DNA of 64,000 bases. It comes from Microcaldota archaeon. Lineage in GTDB: Archaea; Micrarchaeota; Micrarchaeia; Anstonellales; Bilamarchaeaceae. Shown one piece after another: positions 16,991 through 25,604 of this stretch; the first letter of the stretch is position 1; every line of letters starts with the position of its first letter. The stretch is taken from NCBI GenBank assembly GCA_016212525.1, contig JACRGD010000005.1:252071-316070 (forward strand), read 5' to 3'. The notes below the pieces were generated by a model. The model worked only from the letters and a program-made list of their open reading frames with translations, searched no databases and had not been told where the DNA came from. The position numbers and the translations under genes were made by a program.

Positions 16991-17385
16991 AAGGACTCAC
17001 AAGTAAAATTTCAAAAACTCTGACTACTGGCACTATGATGACCTGCAGCGATAACAGCGGTGCAAAGGTTGTCTATGTTATTGGTGCAATGCGATATAAG
17101 GGTACTCGATCCAAATACCCAAAGGTCGGTATTGGCGACATCGTAATTGCTTCGGTTAAGAAAGGAAAACCAGACATGGTTAAAAAAGTCGTAAAAGCGC
17201 TCATAATCCGACAGAAGAAGGAATTCAGACGTGCGAACGGAATGCGGGTTTGTTTTGAAGACAATGCTGCAATTCTGATCAATGATGATTATCTTCCAGT
17301 TGGTACTGAAATCAAGGGTGTTGTGGCAAGGGAGATCGCAGAGCGATTCCCGAAGGTTGCTGCCATTTCTGCAGGTGTTGTATAA
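16987..17385 (+). CDS. rpl14: 50S ribosomal protein L14
   Basis: 132-residue beta-barrel protein at the subunit interface. TCSDNSGAKVVYVIGAMRY and GDIVIASVKKGKPDMVKKV are conserved L14 blocks. Starts inside the S17 stop (4-base overlap) and its last base is the first of the L24 start codon, so translation is tightly coupled. Confidence 0.96.
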   Translation: MKGLTSKISKTLTTGTMMTCSDNSGAKVVYVIGAMRYKGTRSKYPKVGIGDIVIASVKKGKPDMVKKVVKALIIRQKKEFRRANGMRVCFEDNAAILINDDYLPVGTEIKGVVAREIAERFPKVAAISAGVV

Positions 17386-17918
17386 TGAAATCTGATACTG
17401 AACGAAAACATTTCTATAGCGAAAAGCTTCATAAGCGAAAGGATCGTCTTAATGTTCATCTTTCGAAAGATCTACGATCGAAACTCAAGACGAAAAAGCG
17501 TGCGCTTCTGGTTCACAAGAACGACCGGGTCAAGATCCTGCGTGGTCCTGAAACCGGCAAAGAAGTCAAAGTTGTAAGAGTGAATATTAATGCCCGAAAA
17601 GTTTATCTCGAAGGAGTGGTTGTAAAGAACTCCAAAGGAAAAGAAGTTTTGATTCCTATCGAACCTTCGAACTTGCTCCTAGTTGGTCTTGAATCTACTC
17701 CCGAGCGAAAGGAAATTTTCAGGGAAGATGCCTTTATTGTTGCAAAAAAGGAAGTTAAGAAAGAAGACGACAAAAAGGATGAGAAAAAGACAGTTGTTTC
17801 AGAGCCAAAAACTTCTGAAAAAACGCAGCCTGTCTCTCAGAAGTCAGCTCATCAGGATACCACGGCTCAGGAAGCCAGAGCTCATGCTGCCCAAGATAAG
17901 CAGCACAAGAACTACTAA
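17385..17918 (+). CDS. rpl24: 50S ribosomal protein L24 with acidic/basic C-terminal extension
   Basis: Assembly-initiating large-subunit protein. The KOW motif (NDRVKILRGPETGKEVKVVR, about residues 46-65) and basic N-terminus identify it. 177 residues is long: archaeal L24 is usually about 120. From about residue 120 a low-complexity Lys/Glu/Asp then Ser/Gln/His/Ala-rich tail is added, likely disordered. Overlaps L14 by one base. Confidence 0.93.
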   Translation: MKSDTERKHFYSEKLHKRKDRLNVHLSKDLRSKLKTKKRALLVHKNDRVKILRGPETGKEVKVVRVNINARKVYLEGVVVKNSKGKEVLIPIEPSNLLLVGLESTPERKEIFREDAFIVAKKEVKKEDDKKDEKKTVVSEPKTSEKTQPVSQKSAHQDTTAQEARAHAAQDKQHKNY

Positions 17919-17930
17919 AGGTGAATATTT

Positions 17931-18653
17931 ATGGCAAAACTAGGTGGAACTAAACACGTAAAAAGATTGGCAACTCCAAAGGCAGTTCCGATCACAGATA
18001 AGAAAGAAAGTACTTGGATACTTAGGACTTTCCCAGGACCGCACCCAAAGCGGGCTTCTATTGGTCTTGGTGTCTTGCTTCGAGATGTACTCAAGGTAGC
18101 TCCTACTCTTAAGGAAGTAAAACAGATTTTAAATCGACAATCTCCTAGATTGGTTCGGGTGGATCATCGTCCAAGAACTGACGTCCGATTCCCTGTTGGT
18201 CTTATGGACGTAGTTCGATTTGATACTGCCGATAAATTCTATCGAATTATAGTCGATTCAAAAGGTCGGCTTATTCCAGTTGAAATAAAGAAGGCAGAAG
18301 CCGATTCCAAGCTCCTTAAGGTGGTTGGAAAAAACGTTCTTAAGGGCGGAAAGATCTCTCTGGCTCTTCATGATGGCCGAAATCTCTTTGCAGACAACCA
18401 CATAAATGTGGGTGATAGCATCGTGTTTTCTCTTAATGATGGTAAACTCAAATCCACCATCAAACTCGCTCCTGGTGCAAAATGCCTCATTAGCGAAGGT
18501 AAGCATGCTGGTGCAGTTGTTACTCTTAAGGAAATTGTCAACCGACAGGCCGGTAAGCCATCTGAAGCCTTGGTTTCAAACGAATCGGGCGACTTCATTA
18601 CTGTTGCAAAATACTTGTTTGCAGTAGATGGTTCGTTCAAGACAAGTGGGTGA
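17931..18653 (+). CDS. rps4e: 30S ribosomal protein S4e
   Basis: Archaeal/eukaryotic-specific small-subunit protein of 240 residues, with the typical N-terminus (KHVKRLATPKAVPI), a HPKRASIGLGVLLRDVLKVA block and a C-terminal KOW-type region (CLISEGKHAGAVVTLKEI). GGTGAATATTT before the ATG is the ribosome binding site. Its TGA lies 5 bases before the L5 start. Confidence 0.96.
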   Translation: MAKLGGTKHVKRLATPKAVPITDKKESTWILRTFPGPHPKRASIGLGVLLRDVLKVAPTLKEVKQILNRQSPRLVRVDHRPRTDVRFPVGLMDVVRFDTADKFYRIIVDSKGRLIPVEIKKAEADSKLLKVVGKNVLKGGKISLALHDGRNLFADNHINVGDSIVFSLNDGKLKSTIKLAPGAKCLISEGKHAGAVVTLKEIVNRQAGKPSEALVSNESGDFITVAKYLFAVDGSFKTSG

Positions 18654-18658
18654 AAAGA

Positions 18659-19174
18659 ATGACTGATAATCCAATGAGAAAAATATTGATTGACAAGGTA
18701 ACTGTCAACATCGGTGTCGGATCTCCAGGCGACCGGCTTGAAAATGCAAAAACGCTTCTCTCTAAATTGAGTGGTGCCGGGACTCCTGTCGAGACCAAGG
18801 CCCGCAAGAGAGATCCTGTTTTCAAACTCAGAAAGGGTCTTCCAATTGGTGCAAAGATCACTCTTCGTGGTGCTCCTGCGAAAACCTTTTTGGAAAAGGC
18901 TCTCGCTGCAAAAAGACGAACTCTCAAAGAATCCAATTTCGATAGACGAGGGAACTTTGCTTTCGGTGTTCATGAATATATCGATTTCCCGGGTGCTAAA
19001 TACGACCCGACGATCGGTATGTTTGGTTTTGACATTTGCGTTACTCTTCGACGACCCGGAAATTCCGTGGCTCTGCGGAGATTATCTCCCTCAAAAATAG
19101 GGGCAAAACATTTGATTACTCCCCACGAGGCGAGAGAATTTATAAAAAATTCCTTTAACGTAAAATTTGAGTGA
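18659..19174 (+). CDS. rpl5: 50S ribosomal protein L5
   Basis: Binds 5S rRNA and contacts the P-site tRNA. Conserved [15 protein letters not shown] and [16 protein letters not shown] near the N-terminus and [11 protein letters not shown] later are diagnostic. The ATG at 18659 is preferred over an in-frame GTG at 18650, because GGGTGA just upstream is the ribosome binding site. 171 residues. Confidence 0.95.
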   Translation: MTDNPMRKILIDKVTVNIGVGSPGDRLENAKTLLSKLSGAGTPVETKARKRDPVFKLRKGLPIGAKITLRGAPAKTFLEKALAAKRRTLKESNFDRRGNFAFGVHEYIDFPGAKYDPTIGMFGFDICVTLRRPGNSVALRRLSPSKIGAKHLITPHEAREFIKNSFNVKFE

Positions 19175-19179
19175 TTTTT

Positions 19180-19341
19180 ATGAAGCTAACTACTGAAGAG
19201 CGATATAAAGGAAAAGGCAAGCGAGTCTGCAGAAACTGCGGAAATTCGAGAGCCTTGATTAGAAAGTATCGTCTGTTTGTATGCAGAAGATGCTTTAGGG
19301 AAATGGCCGAGATGATCGGCTTTAGAAAATACGGAGGATGA
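19180..19341 (+). CDS. rps14: 30S ribosomal protein S14 (zinc-binding type)
   Basis: 53-residue protein between L5 and S8, its expected place. The sequence contains two CxxC pairs ([20 protein letters not shown], then CRRCF) that bind zinc, and ends [10 protein letters not shown], the classical S14 C-terminus. Starts 5 bases after L5. Confidence 0.95.
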   Translation: MKLTTEERYKGKGKRVCRNCGNSRALIRKYRLFVCRRCFREMAEMIGFRKYGG

Positions 19342-19345
19342 AATT

Positions 19346-19729
19346 ATGTCTGATCATTTGGCAGATGCACTGAACATTCTTAAGACTCATGAACTGGCTG
19401 GTCTTTCGACCTGCAATCTCAAAGCGAGTAAGGTCGTCGGAGAGATCTTGCGAGTACTTGCTGAAAACAAGTATCTTAAGTCCTATGAGATGGTTGAAGA
19501 TGGACGAGGCGGATACTACCAGGTCGTCTTAGATGGAAGAATTAACGATTGTGGTGTTATAAAACCTAGAGCTCCAGTTAAACGAGCACACTGGGCTAAA
19601 AAGGAGCAGCAATACATTCCTGGTTTTGGTGTCGGTCTTTTGATCGTAACCACCCCCAACGGAATCATGACAAATTCGGAAGCTGATAAACAGCATGTTG
19701 GCGGTAGGCTTTTGGCCTATGTTTATTAG
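19346..19729 (+). CDS. rps8: 30S ribosomal protein S8
   Basis: 127 residues binding the central domain of 16S rRNA. DHLADALNILKTHELAG at the N-terminus and GVGLLIVTTPNGIMT with GGRLLAYVY at the C-terminus are conserved S8 blocks. 4 bases after S14; ribosome binding site GGAGGAT. Confidence 0.96.
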   Translation: MSDHLADALNILKTHELAGLSTCNLKASKVVGEILRVLAENKYLKSYEMVEDGRGGYYQVVLDGRINDCGVIKPRAPVKRAHWAKKEQQYIPGFGVGLLIVTTPNGIMTNSEADKQHVGGRLLAYVY

Positions 19730-19738
19730 GTGTTTCTG

Positions 19739-20230
19739 ATGATATCTGTTCCTGATGGCGTTCAAGTTAAAGTCGATGGTCGAACTGTTTGGGCTAAGGG
19801 TCCTATGGGCGAGGTCCAAAAGATTTTGCCAAAAGAGGTTGCCATAAAGCTCGATGGAAAAAACATTTCCGTGAGTTCATTGGACAAATCTCTTGTTGGT
19901 ACTTCCGAAGCAATCGTCACGAATGTTCTTTTTGGCGTTTCTTCCGGATACAAAAAGTCTTTCAAGCTTTTGCATGCACACTTTCCAATTTCCGTTGAGG
20001 TCAAAGGTAAAGACATTGTAATTAAGAACTTCCTTGGCGAAAAGCAACCTAGAAAAACCGTGGTTGTTGGAAATACTAAGGTGGATGCAAAGGGTCAGAA
20101 CGTTACTCTGTCTGGTCCGGATAAAGAAGCTCTTGGTCAGACTCTTGCAAATCTTCGAACTGCAATGAGAATCAAGGATAAGGATGGCCGTGTATTCCAG
20201 GATGGAATTTACGAGGTAGCCTCCGAGTAG
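19739..20230 (+). CDS. rpl6: 50S ribosomal protein L6
   Basis: 163 residues in two similar alpha/beta domains; located near the sarcin-ricin loop. The VKVKGP-type motif appears as TVWAKGPMGEVQKILP, and the C-terminal domain has VEVKGKDIVIKNFLGEKQPR. The ATG at 19739 follows AGGTG at good spacing and is preferred to the in-frame GTG at 19730. Confidence 0.95.
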   Translation: MISVPDGVQVKVDGRTVWAKGPMGEVQKILPKEVAIKLDGKNISVSSLDKSLVGTSEAIVTNVLFGVSSGYKKSFKLLHAHFPISVEVKGKDIVIKNFLGEKQPRKTVVVGNTKVDAKGQNVTLSGPDKEALGQTLANLRTAMRIKDKDGRVFQDGIYEVASE

Positions 20231-20258
20231 AAAGGTAAAAACTAAGGTGAAATGATTT

Positions 20259-20624
20259 ATGGTCACTGGAAAAAAGAAAAAACCAACATTCAATGTGCCG
20301 AACTTGGGTTTCTTTAAGAGCGTTAAAGCTCGATGGAGAAAGCCCCGAGGTACTCACAATAAGAAAAGAATGAAATTCAAGTGGGCTGGCGCACTTCCAA
20401 AAATCGGCTATCGAAACAGTGTCGAGATTAGAGGCGTTCATCCATGCGGAAAGCGGGAGGTTTTAGTTTCCCATCTTTCTCAGATGAATGGTCTTAAGGA
20501 TGTTGCGATCAGAATCTCTTCTGGCGTAGGTGCCAAGAAGCGTCTTGCAATTGTTGATAAAGCAACTTCTTTGAAGTTGCCGATTCTCAACGCAAGGCCA
20601 GCCAAATCAGATTCAAAAAAGTAG
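20259..20624 (+). CDS. rpl32e: 50S ribosomal protein L32e
   Basis: Archaeal/eukaryotic-specific. KSVKARWRKPRGTHNKKRMK and PKIGYRNSVEIRGVHPCG are the hallmark L32e blocks. 121 residues. GGTGAAATGATTT precedes the ATG. It sits between L6 and L19e as usual. Confidence 0.95.
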   Translation: MVTGKKKKPTFNVPNLGFFKSVKARWRKPRGTHNKKRMKFKWAGALPKIGYRNSVEIRGVHPCGKREVLVSHLSQMNGLKDVAIRISSGVGAKKRLAIVDKATSLKLPILNARPAKSDSKK

Positions 20625-20633
20625 GTGTATGAT

Positions 20634-21197
20634 ATGACTCTTGCTACTGTACGAAGACTTGCAGCTGATCTTCTTTGCGTCGGAGAGAACAAAATAAAAA
20701 TCTCTCCAGATGGTATGAAAGAAGCTGAGGGTGCATTAACCCGATCAGATGTTCGGTCTTTAATAGAAAAAGGAATTGTAAAAAAGCTTCCAAATCAGGG
20801 TCGTGCCAGTGCCCGAAAGCGCGATAAGCGAAGTGCTGGTCGTACTCGTGGTGCTCGTGTTGGTTCAAAGACTCTCTGGATGGAAAAAGTTCGTGCGCAG
20901 CGAAAACTGCTCTTTGAGCTTCTCGATTCAGGCGTTCTGAAAAAGACCGAAAAATGGTCTATCTATAGGAAAGTGAAGAGCGGCCTCTTTAGAAATAAAA
21001 AGGCAATGGTTCTCTACCTAAAGGATAATGGTTTAGTTCCAAAGGATTTCGAACCTTCTCCAAGGGCAGCTCCTAAGGGCGTAGCTAGCAAGAAGAGTGT
21101 TTCTTCTTCATCTGCTCCAGCTCAAAAGAAATCTTCAGTTCCTACGGGATCTTCTACTTCAAAAGTAGTAAAAAAAGAAAAAGGTGAAAAGAAATGA
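20634..21197 (+). CDS. rpl19e: 50S ribosomal protein L19e with C-terminal tail
   Basis: Archaeal/eukaryotic-specific. TLATVRRLAADLLCVGENKI, then KRDKRSAGRTRGARVGSKT, define L19e. At 187 residues it carries a Ser/Lys/Pro-rich tail of about 40 residues beyond the usual 150. The ATG at 20634 follows AGGTG. Overlaps L18 by 4 bases. Confidence 0.94.
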   Translation: MTLATVRRLAADLLCVGENKIKISPDGMKEAEGALTRSDVRSLIEKGIVKKLPNQGRASARKRDKRSAGRTRGARVGSKTLWMEKVRAQRKLLFELLDSGVLKKTEKWSIYRKVKSGLFRNKKAMVLYLKDNGLVPKDFEPSPRAAPKGVASKKSVSSSSAPAQKKSSVPTGSSTSKVVKKEKGEKK

Positions 21198-21694
21198 CTC
21201 GCGCAAAAGGTCCAGCTTTTACTGTTGCATTTAGACGACGAAGGGATGGTAAAACCAACTTTGCAAAAAGACTGGCTTTGGTAAAGAGCGGTCTTCCAAG
21301 GATGGTTGTAAGAAGAAGTAACAAGAATCTTCTTGTTCAGTTCGTTACTTTCGATCCAAAAGGAGATAAGACTCTACTTAGTTTCGACGGTTTCCATTTG
21401 GCTAAAAATCACAAATGGATATCAAAGCGAAACGTGTGGACTGCATATCTTGTTGGTCTTGCTGCAGGCAAAATGGCTCAAAAGAAAGGCGTCAAAGATT
21501 TCGTTTTTGATATGGGTCTTTACACTCCTTCAAAGGGTTCAGTTGTTTTTGCTGCTCTTAAGGGCGCAGTTGATTCTGGATTAACCAGCACTTCAATGAG
21601 CGAAGAAAAAGTCCCTACGGAGAAACTCTCCAATCCTCCTGAAGCTCTAAAAGCTTCGTTTGAGGATGTCAAGAAAAAGCTTTCTAGCGGGTGA
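21194..21694 (+). CDS. rpl18: 50S ribosomal protein L18
   Basis: 5S rRNA-binding protein of 166 residues. FRRRRDGKTNFAKRLALVKS at the N-terminus and YLVGLAAGKMAQKKGVKDFV are characteristic of archaeal L18. Starts in the L19e stop (4-base overlap). Confidence 0.95.
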   Translation: MTRAKGPAFTVAFRRRRDGKTNFAKRLALVKSGLPRMVVRRSNKNLLVQFVTFDPKGDKTLLSFDGFHLAKNHKWISKRNVWTAYLVGLAAGKMAQKKGVKDFVFDMGLYTPSKGSVVFAALKGAVDSGLTSTSMSEEKVPTEKLSNPPEALKASFEDVKKKLSSG

Positions 21695-21699
21695 TATTT

Positions 21700-22326
21700 A
21701 TGGCAGAAAAAGTTAAGATCGTAAATAAGGATTCATGGACTCCAAAAACTCTTCTTGGTCAGAAGGTAAAAAATGGGGAAATAACTCATTTTGAACAAAT
21801 TTTGGAACTCGGTCGGCCTGTTTTAGAGCCAGAGATCATCGATGTACTTTTGACTGATCTCGAGTGCGAAACTCTCCAGATCAAATCCACTCAGAGAGTT
21901 ACTGACTCCGGTAAGCGAACTAAATTCCGAGTCGTAGCTGTTATTGGTGATAAAAAAGGCCATGTTGGTTTGGGTGTGGGTAAGAGTGATGAACTTAAGC
22001 CTGCTCTGGACTATGCTGTACGAGATGCAAAAAAACACATGATCTCAGTTAGAACTGGCTGCGGCAGCTGGGAATGTAAATGTTCCTTTAAACACTCTGT
22101 AGCTTCTAAAACTGAAGGTAAGGAAGGTAGCACCATCGTGACCATTAAACCTGCTCCAAGAGGTCTTGGCCTTGCATCTAACGATGTAGTTAAGAAGGTT
22201 TTGAGCATGGCCGGTGTGGCTGACGTTTGGAGTTCTACTCAAGGTGGAAAGAACGTCTATAATATGGCCGTTGCAACAATGAAGGCTCTTGATGGTTTGA
22301 ACTTACTCAAACCGAGAGCGCAATAA
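21700..22326 (+). CDS. rps5: 30S ribosomal protein S5
   Basis: 208 residues, with the N-terminal dsRNA-binding-like S5 domain (TKFRVVAVIGDKKGHVGLGV) and C-terminal domain (IKPAPRGLGLASNDVVKKVL). Important for decoding accuracy. ATG at 21700 after GGGTGAT; the in-frame alternative at 21691 lies inside the L18 end. Confidence 0.96.
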   Translation: MAEKVKIVNKDSWTPKTLLGQKVKNGEITHFEQILELGRPVLEPEIIDVLLTDLECETLQIKSTQRVTDSGKRTKFRVVAVIGDKKGHVGLGVGKSDELKPALDYAVRDAKKHMISVRTGCGSWECKCSFKHSVASKTEGKEGSTIVTIKPAPRGLGLASNDVVKKVLSMAGVADVWSSTQGGKNVYNMAVATMKALDGLNLLKPRAQ

Positions 22327-22338
22327 TTGGTGATTTTG

Positions 22339-22770
22339 ATGAAACTAGCTGTAGTTCGTGTTCGTGGTGTGCGCAAGATAAGCCCCCGAATTAATAAGAC
22401 CTTTGTTCACCTAAGGCTTCTGAGGCCAAACCACTGTGTTCTTGTCGATGACACTCCACAGAATATGGGTATGCTTCTTAAGGTAAAGGACTATGTAACT
22501 TTCGGTCCTATTGATGAAGTTACTTTGTTGAAACTTCTTACAAAGAAGGGCGAAAAAGGTTCGGCATTGGTTCGATCTCTCGTTAAAAGCGAGGAATTGA
22601 CCAAGATGTCAAAGGAAATTTTTGGCGGTAAAAAAACTGCCGAATTTGTAGATCCTGTATTCAGACTACGACCTCCTTCAAAGGGCTATAAAAATATAAA
22701 GCGACCCTACCCAGAAGGCGATCTTGGATCTAGGGAAGAGATGAACTCTCTTATAAAGCGCATGATTTAA
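22339..22770 (+). CDS. rpl30: 50S ribosomal protein L30
   Basis: 143 residues, the long archaeal form. LAVVRVRGVRKISPRINKTF and LRLLRPNHCVLVDDTPQNMG are diagnostic. ATG at 22339 follows GGTGAT by 4 bases. Confidence 0.95.
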   Translation: MKLAVVRVRGVRKISPRINKTFVHLRLLRPNHCVLVDDTPQNMGMLLKVKDYVTFGPIDEVTLLKLLTKKGEKGSALVRSLVKSEELTKMSKEIFGGKKTAEFVDPVFRLRPPSKGYKNIKRPYPEGDLGSREEMNSLIKRMI

Positions 22771-22781
22771 GGTTGATACTT

Positions 22782-23225
22782 ATGAGTAAACGCAAAGAAG
22801 GACAAAAGAAAGGATATCTGGGTCACCGATCCCACGGTCGCGGAAATGTAAAGAACCGAAGAGGTAGCGGTAATCGTGGTGGTCGAGGTATGGCTGGTAT
22901 CGATAAGCACAAATGGTCCTGGGCAATGAAGTATGATAAAAACCACTTTGATAAGCATGGTTTTGTTCGACCTCAGGGAACATCGGTTGACGTTGATACA
23001 ATTAACCTTTACTACATAAATCAGCGTGCAATGCTAAACCAGTTGGAGAAGAAAAACGGCAAACTCTACTTCGAATTTGACGGTAAAATTCTCGCAGTTG
23101 GAAATCTCTCTGTTCCCGTAGTCATTCGTGCCTCTGCCTGGAGTAAGGGTGTAGAAGCCAAAGTTAAGACTGCAGGGGGGGAGCTTGTCAAGCTAGGTAA
23201 AGCTGCCGCTAAACCTGCAGCCTAA
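22782..23225 (+). CDS. rpl15: 50S ribosomal protein L15
   Basis: 147 residues. The Gly/Arg-rich N-terminus (GHRSHGRGNVKNRRGSGNRG) and archaeal HKWSWAMKYDKNHFDKHGF segment identify L15. It ends the ribosomal part of the operon; about 240 T-rich bases with a new TATA box separate it from secY. Confidence 0.95.
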   Translation: MSKRKEGQKKGYLGHRSHGRGNVKNRRGSGNRGGRGMAGIDKHKWSWAMKYDKNHFDKHGFVRPQGTSVDVDTINLYYINQRAMLNQLEKKNGKLYFEFDGKILAVGNLSVPVVIRASAWSKGVEAKVKTAGGELVKLGKAAAKPAA

Positions 23226-23404
23226 TTTTACTCCTTTATATTTATTATTTATCTTTATTTGCTCAAAGTATTATTTTTCCTTGATACTTCTTTCTTGATT
23301 TATTTTTCATTTTGTTTTCATTGAGTATTTTTTCCATGTTTTATTTTTCTGTGGTTTTATATTGTTTTTATTTCAACATTGTGTTTCTTCAATTTTGACG
23401 GAAC

Positions 23405-23414
23405 GTTTATAAAA
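23405..23414 (+). promoter_or_regulatory. TATA box of secY
   Basis: GTTTATAAAA lies about 58 bases before the secY ATG, giving a short leader that includes a GGTGTATTT ribosome binding site. The 240 T-rich bases between rpl15 and secY contain no gene that I can see, so secY-adkA has its own promoter. Confidence 0.5.
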
Positions 23415-23466
23415 TAAGTCTCAGAAGAACTAATTTAATTCATGATTACTTTTTGTGGTGTATTTA

Positions 23467-24951
23467 ATGGGAATTGTAGAACTATTGCAATCTGTTGCCA
23501 AATATCTTCCTGAAGTCAAAGGTCCTCCAAAGCCTCTGCTAATAAAGCAAAAGCTATTTTGGACTGGTGTTGCGCTTGTACTGTTTTTCATGATGTACAA
23601 TACTCTGGCTTTCGGTATTCGTGAGCCGGATGCAAAACTTGATTTCCTTCAAACTATCACTGCAAGTAGAACTGGTACTCTTTTGACTGCAGGTATTGGT
23701 CCTATTGTCCTTGCAGGTATTTTCCTCCAATTATTCGTGGGTGCAGGAGTTATCAAAATCGATCTTAAGGACACAAAAGATCGTCAGAAATTTCAGGAAT
23801 CCCAAAAAGTTCTTGCAATTGTTCTTGCTTTTGTGGAGGCTATTGTTTTCGTCATTAGCGGACGAACGCTAATCGTTCCTCTTTTTGGAGAGCTTGCGGC
23901 CGCAGCTCCCATTACTACTGCGCTTGTAGTTTTACAGATCGCACTTGGTTCAATTCTGGTTCTTTATCTTGATGAAATGGTTACTAAATACGGCATCGGT
24001 AGCGGTATCAGTGTCTTTATCGCTGCAAACGTTTCATATACGATTATTCAGCAAGTGATCGGGTTGATCTTTGATGCATCTTCTGCCTCTAGTATCGTAA
24101 GTATTGTTTCCACTGGAGGTGCAAATGTTTTATCAGAAGTCCTTATCGCTTTATTACCCCTCTGGTTCACTATTTTGGTCTTCTTTGTCGTGGCTTATGC
24201 CGAATCTATGAAGGTCGAAATTCCCATCTCCTTCGAGCGGGTTCGGGGTATGATTCCAAAACTGCCACTTAAATTTTTCTACGTTTCAAACATTCCAATT
24301 ATTTTTGCCAGTGCTCTTTTGATTAATGTTCAGTTATTCGCAGGCGGGGCACTCACGGCATTTTATTATGATAAAGGAGTTGCAAAGCTTGACTTTTCCG
24401 GAGGTTATGATTTTGCTAAGCATGGGATAATGCCTCTGATTGCATATACCGATCCACAGGGCAATATTGTTGATGGTGCACTTTCCGTTCTAACTCCCCT
24501 ATATGGAAGGAATATTTATTACAATTTCAACCTCACTAGTCCCATATTTGGCATTCCTCTTTGGCTTCACGCACTTCTCTACGTAATTTCATTATCATTC
24601 ATTTGTGTGATGTTCGGTATGTTCTGGGTGGAAGTTGCCAATATGGATGCAAAAAGTATGGCTGGTCAACTCACTAGTTCTGGTCTTCAAATTCCTGGAT
24701 TTAGGCGTGATCCAAGAATGCTTGAGCAGATGCTAAACAAACACATCTACCCGCTTACTATTTTGGGTTCTTTCTGTGTTGGTCTTCTGGCCAGTATTGC
24801 AGATATGACTGGTGCTCTTGGTACAGGAACGGGTATTTTGCTTACTGTCGGCATCCTTCATAAGATCTACGAAGACTTTGAAAAAGAAAAATTCTTTGAT
24901 ATGTATCCTTCATTCAATTCTCTTGTGGGCAGTGGCGAAAGTTCTCAATAA
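23467..24951 (+). CDS. secY: Preprotein translocase subunit SecY
   Basis: Channel subunit of the Sec61/SecYE complex in the cytoplasmic membrane. 494 residues with about ten membrane helices. TAGIGPIVLAGIFLQLFVGA (plug and helix 2) and KYGIGSGISVFIAAN are typical, and the cytoplasmic loop SGLQIPGFRRDPRMLEQ carries the conserved arginine. The ATG at 23467 follows GGTG; an in-frame GTG at 23455 is rejected because it overlaps that site. Ordinary position after L15. Confidence 0.96.
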   Translation: MGIVELLQSVAKYLPEVKGPPKPLLIKQKLFWTGVALVLFFMMYNTLAFGIREPDAKLDFLQTITASRTGTLLTAGIGPIVLAGIFLQLFVGAGVIKIDLKDTKDRQKFQESQKVLAIVLAFVEAIVFVISGRTLIVPLFGELAAAAPITTALVVLQIALGSILVLYLDEMVTKYGIGSGISVFIAANVSYTIIQQVIGLIFDASSASSIVSIVSTGGANVLSEVLIALLPLWFTILVFFVVAYAESMKVEIPISFERVRGMIPKLPLKFFYVSNIPIIFASALLINVQLFAGGALTAFYYDKGVAKLDFSGGYDFAKHGIMPLIAYTDPQGNIVDGALSVLTPLYGRNIYYNFNLTSPIFGIPLWLHALLYVISLSFICVMFGMFWVEVANMDAKSMAGQLTSSGLQIPGFRRDPRMLEQMLNKHIYPLTILGSFCVGLLASIADMTGALGTGTGILLTVGILHKIYEDFEKEKFFDMYPSFNSLVGSGESSQ

Positions 24952-25006
24952 TTTTTTTGTTTTTTATGTCTTTCGATTTTGGCCTTTTTTATTTAATGGT
25001 GAAACT

Positions 25007-25537
25007 ATGATTATTGTTATGGGTCTTCCTGGTGCTGGAAAATCTACTGTTCTAAAATCACTCAAAACCGAATACGAGATACTTAATTGGGGCGATTTGA
25101 TGTTTGAGATCGAAAAACGCGAGTTTGGAATCCAGAATCGTGATGAAATGCGCAAGATTCCGATTGACAAACAGAAATGGGTTCAGGAAATGGTTGCAAA
25201 GGCACTCTCAAAAATGACTGGTAAGATCCTTCTGGACACTCACTGCTCCGTTTCGACTCCTTCTGGTTATTTTCCTGGTTTGCCGTTTAATCTTCTCAAT
25301 TTGCTTCCTGTCGAAGCGTTGGTTTTAATAACTGCAAATCCCTCAGATGTAGCCAAAAGACGCGTTGCAGATCCAACTCGTAAACGGGATCAGGATGATG
25401 TTGCACTTCACGATCAGATGAACAAGTCTTATCTTGCTGCGTATTCTGCATTTAGCGGGGCACCTGCAGTCATAATCGAAAACAAAGAAGGCAAACTTGA
25501 AGATGCAGTTGCAAAATTACACTCTTTACTCAAGTAA
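25007..25537 (+). CDS. adkA: Adenylate kinase, archaeal-type (AdkA-like)
   Basis: Balances ATP, ADP and AMP. 176 residues with the P-loop GLPGAGKST at the N-terminus (residues 6-14), LNWGDLMFEI for the nucleotide-binding loop, LLDTHCSV, and VAKRRVADPTRKRDQDD as the lid arginines. ATG at 25007 follows GGTGA. Its place after secY matches other archaea. A longer frame running into secY is not needed. Confidence 0.88.
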   Translation: MIIVMGLPGAGKSTVLKSLKTEYEILNWGDLMFEIEKREFGIQNRDEMRKIPIDKQKWVQEMVAKALSKMTGKILLDTHCSVSTPSGYFPGLPFNLLNLLPVEALVLITANPSDVAKRRVADPTRKRDQDDVALHDQMNKSYLAAYSAFSGAPAVIIENKEGKLEDAVAKLHSLLK

Positions 25538-25604
25538 TTTTTCTTCACATCCTCTCTCCCAGCATTTACATATCATTTAAACTCTTTATTTCCATATTTT
25601 CTTT

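Noticed and set aside
18368..18973. 201-codon minus-strand frame over S4e and L5
   Set aside because: Lies antisense to two certain ribosomal genes and has no protein-like conservation.
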